Shown piece by piece: positions 60,001-64,000 of a stretch of DNA of 64,000 nucleotides. A model generated the notes under the pieces. That model had not been told where the DNA came from and did no database searches. It worked only from the letters and a program-made list of their open reading frames with translations. The position numbers and the translations under genes are program-made. The stretch is from the IMG/VR virus record IMGVR_UViG_3300012003_000003, positions 1 to 64,000 of that record; one strand, given 5' to 3'. The DNA comes from a virus. How positions within the stretch are numbered: the first letter of the stretch is position 1; each line of letters begins with the position of its first letter.

Positions 60001-62046
60001 GGTATTAAACAGGAACAGTGTATTTAGAGACAGGCATAAAACGGCATTACCTGCTATGTCGGCAAATGTTTTTTGTAATACGGCATAGGTTTGCCCAAAA
60101 CCCACACTTGAACTACCGCCAACATTGGTTACGTAATCTCCTGTATTATAGGTGGCGAAATTTCCAAGATTTGTATATCCGGATACATCCTGTGTTGGGC
60201 TATCGGGTGTGGTGATCTGATAGGTGTCGCCAATATCGCCAGAATTTATAGCCAGGCCTGGGGTATTGCTACGGGCATCCCATGTCCCTTTATATGCCAA
60301 TACAATACCCAATACATCAAGAACCTTTATAACGGGTGGTTTAGTTATAACTACCTGGCAATACACGGCCCCTGCCGGAACTATGGCGCTGGGTATAGTT
60401 AGGGTTATTTTAATGGCCTGTCCCTGTACCTGTGCATACGATGGGGTATTAACAATGTAATTATTGTTGGTATCCAATGGGAATGGCCTAATCTTACCGT
60501 CAAACCATTCTATAGCGAGTTGATACGATGTATTGTCAAGTACCGTTGGTATTGAGTTAGCAACCGATGCACCTGCAAAATATAGTTCAACCGAAAATGT
60601 TTGCAGTTCATAATAGGGTTGCCCAATAAATTTGATACCATATAATCCGCTTCCATAACTTTGTATGCTTGCACTTGGCAATGTCTGTGCTATGGATTGA
60701 ACCACAGCCAGTAAATTACCAGCCTGACCAGACGGAACAACATAGGTATAGTTATTGGTTACCGAGGCATTACGCAAATCGTAGGTAATTAACACAATGG
60801 TATCTCCTGTATTGGGACTTCCGCTTAAAAATACCTGTATTATCCTTTTATGGTTTCCGGCCCCACTACCGCTTGAGCCCGGTAAATTACCCCTGTCTGT
60901 TAACGGATTGGAATATGTTCCCGATGGGATAGCGATATTGGGATTATAGCCAACCGCTACGGCTGATACCTGTGTTGATGGGCGCGCATAAAGTAATTTC
61001 CAGTCGCCCAATCCTATAATATTGCCATTAATTTTTTCTGCGGCATTGGCAGGCCAGATATCATCATAAAGCAAATCTGTCTCATTCGGGTCAATGGGTA
61101 TTGGTATCTCGTTGCCGTAAGAAACATAATAGTAAATGTTCGTAGTTGGATTATAAGCCTCAAAAATAAGGGTTGAGACGTTAACTGCCGTGTTTGGTAG
61201 CGCTATAATATATGACCGGTCTACTGATTTTATAATTGAAAAGTCAGTTTGTCCCCCAATGTTTCTGCCTATGTTTACTGTTGTAGCCCTTATTGAGCCA
61301 ATATTAACGCCGATGATAATATAGTTGTTCTGCCCTACATCGTTTCCTAACGTTGGGGTGTTTTCCTGATATGGCACAATACGTTTACTGCGGGTACTCC
61401 ACGCTGAATGGTTGTAATCAGCGTTTACGTACTGTACAATGAACTGTGGCATATTACCATACCAATAGTTAGCCGGTTGCCCGGGGTCGCTTCCGTACGT
61501 TCCTGTGGGTGGATAGGGGCACTGTGGCTTTAAGAGGGATAGGTCCTCTGGCAATACCGTACCGTATCCACCAGAAGCAAGGGTATTCAGGTTGCAATAA
61601 CCCACTTCAAGGTCTTTGGCCCACCACACGGCGTATGTTTTATTGATTAGGATTGCAAGTACGGTATTTTGTGGATTAAGCGGTAAAATGGGGATCCCGT
61701 TACTGTCTGTTATGTCGGTAAAAATAACTTTATATGTATTAGTAACCGAGTTGTATAGCAATATCTGGTTGTTACCGGCGCTATTGTATCTAAAAGCTAA
61801 AACACTGCTTATATCATCAAACTTTCCGCCACCTATAATATCGTTTATACCGGGCAATAATGAACCCGATAACAGGGTTAAGCTTTCAATATTGGTGTTG
61901 TATCCGAGATCCTGGCCTTGTGAGCCTGTATTGCGCAGATTCCAGGATTCTAAAAAATCTCCTTCAGCGTCAACGTCCTCATAGGCATCGTCACCGTTGC
62001 TACCTGAGCCCTTACCATACCGTTTTAGTTCATCATCCTGTGCCAT
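57061..62046 (-). CDS. Large tail nozzle-like protein with Ig-like repeats
   Basis: The 1661-residue protein starts MAQDDELKRYGKGSGSNGDD. Its first 1100 residues resemble phage tail-tube nozzle (gp12-like) or crAss stabilization proteins in layout (NIESLTLLSGSLLPG, LAFRYNSAGNNQILLY). Residues about 1130-1415 hold three Ig-like repeats of about 95 residues with the mark ISITGGxYSxNGGxYTSxPG. A DUF5977-like segment follows (GCPSGQSGTFVYVSIPAGAY, then SIISQADADSQAQ). The last part is beta-rich and would be exposed. It starts as TAATG on the previous stop. Confidence 0.6.
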   Translation of the reverse strand: MAQDDELKRYGKGSGSNGDDAYEDVDAEGDFLESWNLRNTGSQGQDLGYNTNIESLTLLSGSLLPGINDIIGGGKFDDISSVLAFRYNSAGNNQILLYNSVTNTYKVIFTDITDSNGIPILPLNPQNTVLAILINKTYAVWWAKDLEVGYCNLNTLASGGYGTVLPEDLSLLKPQCPYPPTGTYGSDPGQPANYWYGNMPQFIVQYVNADYNHSAWSTRSKRIVPYQENTPTLGNDVGQNNYIIIGVNIGSIRATTVNIGRNIGGQTDFSIIKSVDRSYIIALPNTAVNVSTLIFEAYNPTTNIYYYVSYGNEIPIPIDPNETDLLYDDIWPANAAEKINGNIIGLGDWKLLYARPSTQVSAVAVGYNPNIAIPSGTYSNPLTDRGNLPGSSGSGAGNHKRIIQVFLSGSPNTGDTIVLITYDLRNASVTNNYTYVVPSGQAGNLLAVVQSIAQTLPSASIQSYGSGLYGIKFIGQPYYELQTFSVELYFAGASVANSIPTVLDNTSYQLAIEWFDGKIRPFPLDTNNNYIVNTPSYAQVQGQAIKITLTIPSAIVPAGAVYCQVVITKPPVIKVLDVLGIVLAYKGTWDARSNTPGLAINSGDIGDTYQITTPDSPTQDVSGYTNLGNFATYNTGDYVTNVGGSSSVGFGQTYAVLQKTFADIAGNAVLCLSLNTLFLFNTDYAQEGVNTILAYDYAVGDRCTFHYWIDDTGNIHYFNNPCINLAVLGYDPGTYIVKVEKSNALTYSGGNLFYNGQQINARNIFFRLYSPTQANQATSAVQSTTEWFEIGDQILINNGLLESTTIDLFDGGAYYKTRQYADGKLPYHNTPVQVLATDLNYSDFYPSQYYSFGRARTYYDVLEQTERRANIITSQNYIEGSKNNGLNRFYPANIYGDGDGQISSSQGAIQIMWQRGDVLVCIQELNTFYIPVNMAYTILNDQLTGQSISEKLLNNGRYATENIGIGTAKESFWRRYNRAGFIDPFKSEPYELTLSGIDSISGKRSKYFKSTLNAAYQLGKKLYQFYNDFYEEVLVCIQTPAGILILFPFSPDNWNPNDGYTIVPSDVSATANGANCTASYDATTGLVTYTPTLNYVGGDSAIFTFNPGTGAVTKNNCLNWTAGVTAVSEFSFAPQINVPKSTSIPSNVIGVFGNNVPVAISIVGGEYSINGGAFTSSPGIVNQYDAVQVQQTSSAANDTETGATLSIGTPPTTAIFDITTGTTAVNPFTLNPLTGQLLNTNVISNSITVVGNTLPASISITGGSYSKNGGSYTTSPGTVNAGDIVTVKTESSASYDTLTSSTLTVDMQSSTFNVTTQYVDAFSFTPQTGVAFSTEIISNTNTVSGVSATPVAISITGGNYSVNGGAYTSLPGTVSIGDTVKVQVMSSASGDALTSCTLTILNQSGTFDVTTALYQNVAINANYRKMGCPSGQSGTFVYVSIPAGAYTSIISQADADSQAQAAAQSEANAAGTCLIDATISTVLVDYLTDVNADLCCFVQTAGLSETGQIVTGTIESPSGPLLQPNNGTDPSNCFLLSSDKLGTTAPGWRFGINTAYFTAKYGGTSLLSVTLRIQGRDTVGGVCNFSYGARPITQGYLELNGTTGARIPAVSAGTTTPVGVSSHITSGADGTVGTGVGSPVLDIIYTFAVGITPDSITTTTY

Positions 62047-62267
62047 TATAAACGTTGTATATCCGATGAAATATTTAATTCTTTCATTAAGTCTTTCTTA
62101 GATGAAATTTCAAAATCATAATGGTCACTTGACGCTGAACCACATGCTAAACTATACAAAATATCTCCCTTTGTTATTGTTATTTTGTGGCAAATCCTTT
62201 CAAGTTGTTCGGGATCTGTTTTTAAAAACAAAATATCACCAATGTTATATAGATTGTTTATATTCAT
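62046..62267 (-). CDS. Small barrel-like protein (73 aa)
   Basis: MNINNLYNIGDILFLKTDPE then ILYSLACGSASSDHYDFEIS and SKKDLM. The order NIGDxxFLK, CGxASxxHY and ISSKxDLM is shared in outline with the 66-residue protein at 15159-15359. It is coupled by TAATG to the nozzle-like gene. Role unknown. Confidence 0.58.
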   Translation of the reverse strand: MNINNLYNIGDILFLKTDPEQLERICHKITITKGDILYSLACGSASSDHYDFEISSKKDLMKELNISSDIQRL

Positions 62268-63040
62268 TACGCCCTCGCAGTTAACTTTATATGACGGCGA
62301 TATTCCAATTCCATTTCAGATATACGTACGGGGTTCAAACGCATTTTTGCCATTTTCTTTTCTGCCGCCCAGTCCAATTTTAATCCCCGTATAGTGGCTT
62401 GACTAACACCTTTCTTGTCAATATTATCTTTCCACCGCAACCATGCCATAAAAGCATCGGCGGCAAACGTATGTATCATGTAGTTATTGCACTCGCAATC
62501 GAAGCCGTTAGTAAGGTACTCCACCAATATAGTGTCATACGGAAATGATGGATTTATAAGGAAGCACCTTGCATTATCATCTACACTAAATTCACCTACC
62601 GTAGCCGGGCCGCCACCAACGCCGTACAAATGAAAGTACTCGCTACCGTTTTGATAGTTCAACCAAAAGAACGGGCCCCCAGGTACGCCAAACTGTTGTA
62701 CGGTGTTTGGTAATGTGGGTACGCCAACTACTGCGTTTTGGCTTGCTAAAAAGGCTTGTTTTATGGGTACAATATCTTCGTTGTGTTTTAGTGGTACGCC
62801 CTCTCCGCAACTGTTTACAACGCCAATCATAGAATAATCCAAATAATCTTCGGGGAATGGTACGGTGTGGTTTGGGGCGATTGAGAGTAATTGTGTGCGG
62901 AAAGTGCCCGTTACATCCATCTGAAATTTACGCATACCCTGCAAAGTGGCGATGCGGTATAACCGCCTGAATTTATCATCTCCCTCATCTTTTGAGTTCA
63001 AATATTCCAAACACAACTGTTTAATGCTTATTTTACTCAT
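62267..63040 (-). CDS. Head-tail adaptor, gp11/tail-tube A-like
   Basis: The 257-residue protein has a helical start (SIKQLCLEYLNSKDEGDDKF), NHTVPFPEDYLDYSMIGVVN and a C-terminal helical region (HTFAADAFMAWLRWKDN, then MRLNPVRISEMELEYRRHIK). This layout is like adaptor proteins that join portal and tail, including crAss-like and P22 gp4-type proteins. It lies directly before the nozzle-like gene. The call is based on pattern and order. Confidence 0.5.
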   Translation of the reverse strand: MSKISIKQLCLEYLNSKDEGDDKFRRLYRIATLQGMRKFQMDVTGTFRTQLLSIAPNHTVPFPEDYLDYSMIGVVNSCGEGVPLKHNEDIVPIKQAFLASQNAVVGVPTLPNTVQQFGVPGGPFFWLNYQNGSEYFHLYGVGGGPATVGEFSVDDNARCFLINPSFPYDTILVEYLTNGFDCECNNYMIHTFAADAFMAWLRWKDNIDKKGVSQATIRGLKLDWAAEKKMAKMRLNPVRISEMELEYRRHIKLTARA

Positions 63041-63675
63041 GACGGTTCACCTGTTGAAATAGTTTGCGGTTGTATTCGATAATCCTGCGCTAATTCATTC
63101 AAAATTACAGTAAAAATTTCATCTTCAACATCTTTTGGAATTTGAAGTACGGAATCTAACAGCGTAGTTCCTGGTGGTACTGCGCCGACAAGTTTTAAAT
63201 TAACGGTAGAATTTATAATAGCGGGTAAATCTCTGAATACCACATTGCCATTTTCAATTTTAAACAACTGTATGCCACTTTGTGTCGGGAACGGCGGTAA
63301 ACCACTCTCTACAAAATCAGACCTGTTTTGCATCTGCACACACCAAACATTTGGGAACCCTGAAAAAGACACCTGCGCTATTTCTCTTCCATTGGGTAAT
63401 CCCGCAGGTGTTGCTGGCATCACTACATATTTATCTTTGGTATCAATATCGGTTAATAATGGACAATTCTTAAATACACTTATGAACTGATCATTGGCAT
63501 ACGTTGCTTCGGCGAGGTTAGAATTACCAAAAGCTGATTTAACGGCCGCCCTTGCTACCAACATGGCTATTCTTTCAGCCACAAAGCGTTCCGTTATGCC
63601 AACTTCGGGTACTGGCACACCGTTGTAGTGTGCGTCAATTATCTCCTGACTAAGTTTCCGATATGTGGTTTGCAT
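63037..63675 (-). CDS. Head-tail connector-like protein (212 aa)
   Basis: The product has a helical start (YRKLSQEIIDAHYNGVPVPE), a beta middle (YVVMPATPAGLPNGREIAQV) and PKDVEDEIFTVILNELAQDY at the end. It is coupled by ATGA to the adaptor-like gene. A connector or minor capsid role is inferred from order. Confidence 0.52.
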   Translation of the reverse strand: MQTTYRKLSQEIIDAHYNGVPVPEVGITERFVAERIAMLVARAAVKSAFGNSNLAEATYANDQFISVFKNCPLLTDIDTKDKYVVMPATPAGLPNGREIAQVSFSGFPNVWCVQMQNRSDFVESGLPPFPTQSGIQLFKIENGNVVFRDLPAIINSTVNLKLVGAVPPGTTLLDSVLQIPKDVEDEIFTVILNELAQDYRIQPQTISTGEPS

Positions 63676-64000
63676 TATTGTAATGTTTTAGAAGCGTTAT
63701 TGGCAAATGAAGCAAGTTCTTTATCTCTACTTGCGATGCTTGCATCGGCAAGGGCCAAATCAACAATTGTTGAAATATCATCATCATTCCATAATGGCTG
63801 AATTGACGTTATGGGGTTATATATCGGCCTTATAGAACCGGGGACAAGGCTTGACACGGTTATGCTAAACCCGCTACCACTTCCACCCACATTTAAATTA
63901 CTTGCCGATAGTATATCGCCATTAAGGTAAACTTTTCCAGGATTTGTTAAAACCACAGAGGTTACAATGTTTCCAAATACGGTTATAGTGGCTAAAGCCG
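63675..64000 (-). CDS. Structural protein (partial, cut by right edge)
   Basis: The frame is open to the window edge; only the last 108 codons are present. It reads ITVFGNITSVVLTNPGKVYL then NGDILSASNLNVGGSGSGFS, a beta-rich part, and ends with a helical segment (DLALADASIASRDKELASFA). A GTG at 63956 is an internal codon, not the start. A capsid-associated or fibre-type structural protein by position. Confidence 0.5.
   Translation of the reverse strand, partial: ALATITVFGNIVTSVVLTNPGKVYLNGDILSASNLNVGGSGSGFSITVSSLVPGSIRPIYNPITSIQPLWNDDDISTIVDLALADASIASRDKELASFANNASKTLQ

Noticed and set aside
1-64000. Prophage or temperate phage
   Set aside because: No integrase, attachment site or host flank was seen; the excisionase-like protein alone is not enough.

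Overview
The window reads as most of the genome of a tailed Bacteroidota phage with a podovirus-like (T7-style) gene order. The host is probably a Sphingobacteriales-type bacterium (Mucilaginibacter or Pedobacter-like). The reasons are the AT-rich sequence, promoter boxes of the Bacteroidota type (TTTG about 19 nt upstream of TAnnTTTG), starts without clear Shine-Dalgarno sites, and gene families common in that phylum (PcfK/PcfJ, Hc1-like histone, small lipoproteins, DUF6948, KTSC). I saw no integrase, capsid gene, RNA polymerase or rRNA. The phage taxonomy and host are inferences.

Layout. (i) 1-8.7 kb, minus strand: an XRE regulator, a glycosylation cassette (two glycosyltransferases, a PLOD-type transferase, a methyltransferase), a protein with repeated GroES-like segments, two small proteins, the large terminase, and a portal that runs off the left edge. 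Most junctions are 4-nt ATGA overlaps. (ii) 8.8-9.1 kb: one plus-strand gene with its own promoter and a shared terminator. (iii) 9.1-16.0 kb, minus strand: replication genes (DnaD-like loader, DnaB-like helicase, NinB-like protein, DNA methyltransferase, small regulators). (iv) 16.0-16.9 kb: a gene-free control region with operators, inverted repeats and direct repeats. (v) 16.9-39.0 kb, plus strand: about 55 mostly small early or accessory genes, including PcfK/PcfJ, RNase H, a Gly-Tyr-Asp-Ser repeat protein, Sak4-like ATPase, DUF5131, RecB-like exonuclease, an HNH homing endonuclease, tRNA-Thr, a GHKL ATPase, a DUF1064 nuclease and a histone-like protein. (vi) 39.3-64 kb, minus strand: reading with transcription from the right edge, connector, nozzle, internal virion proteins in the T7 gp13-14-15-16 order, an ATP-grasp enzyme, adhesins and fibre, then lysis genes. 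An HNH gene is inserted on the plus strand at 46.5 kb.

Portal leaves the left edge, and connector genes enter at the right edge on the same strand. Only scaffold and major capsid genes of a T7-like morphogenesis block seem to be missing, so the molecule is probably circular or circularly permuted and only a few kb longer than the window (inference).

The most unusual content is RNA-like structure: a four-way cloverleaf with a terminator (33.9 kb), pseudoknots of the same topology before and after the HNH gene at 28.5-29.5 kb, and a promoter-hairpin-terminator leader with a perfect 7-bp loop-loop match before the other HNH gene (46.4 kb). Two coding oddities also stand out: an in-frame amber codon inside a continuous gene (14.06 kb), and a +1-frame SSB-like acidic tail after a coiled-coil protein (11.0 kb). 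All pairings were found by eye; no folding or database search was run.
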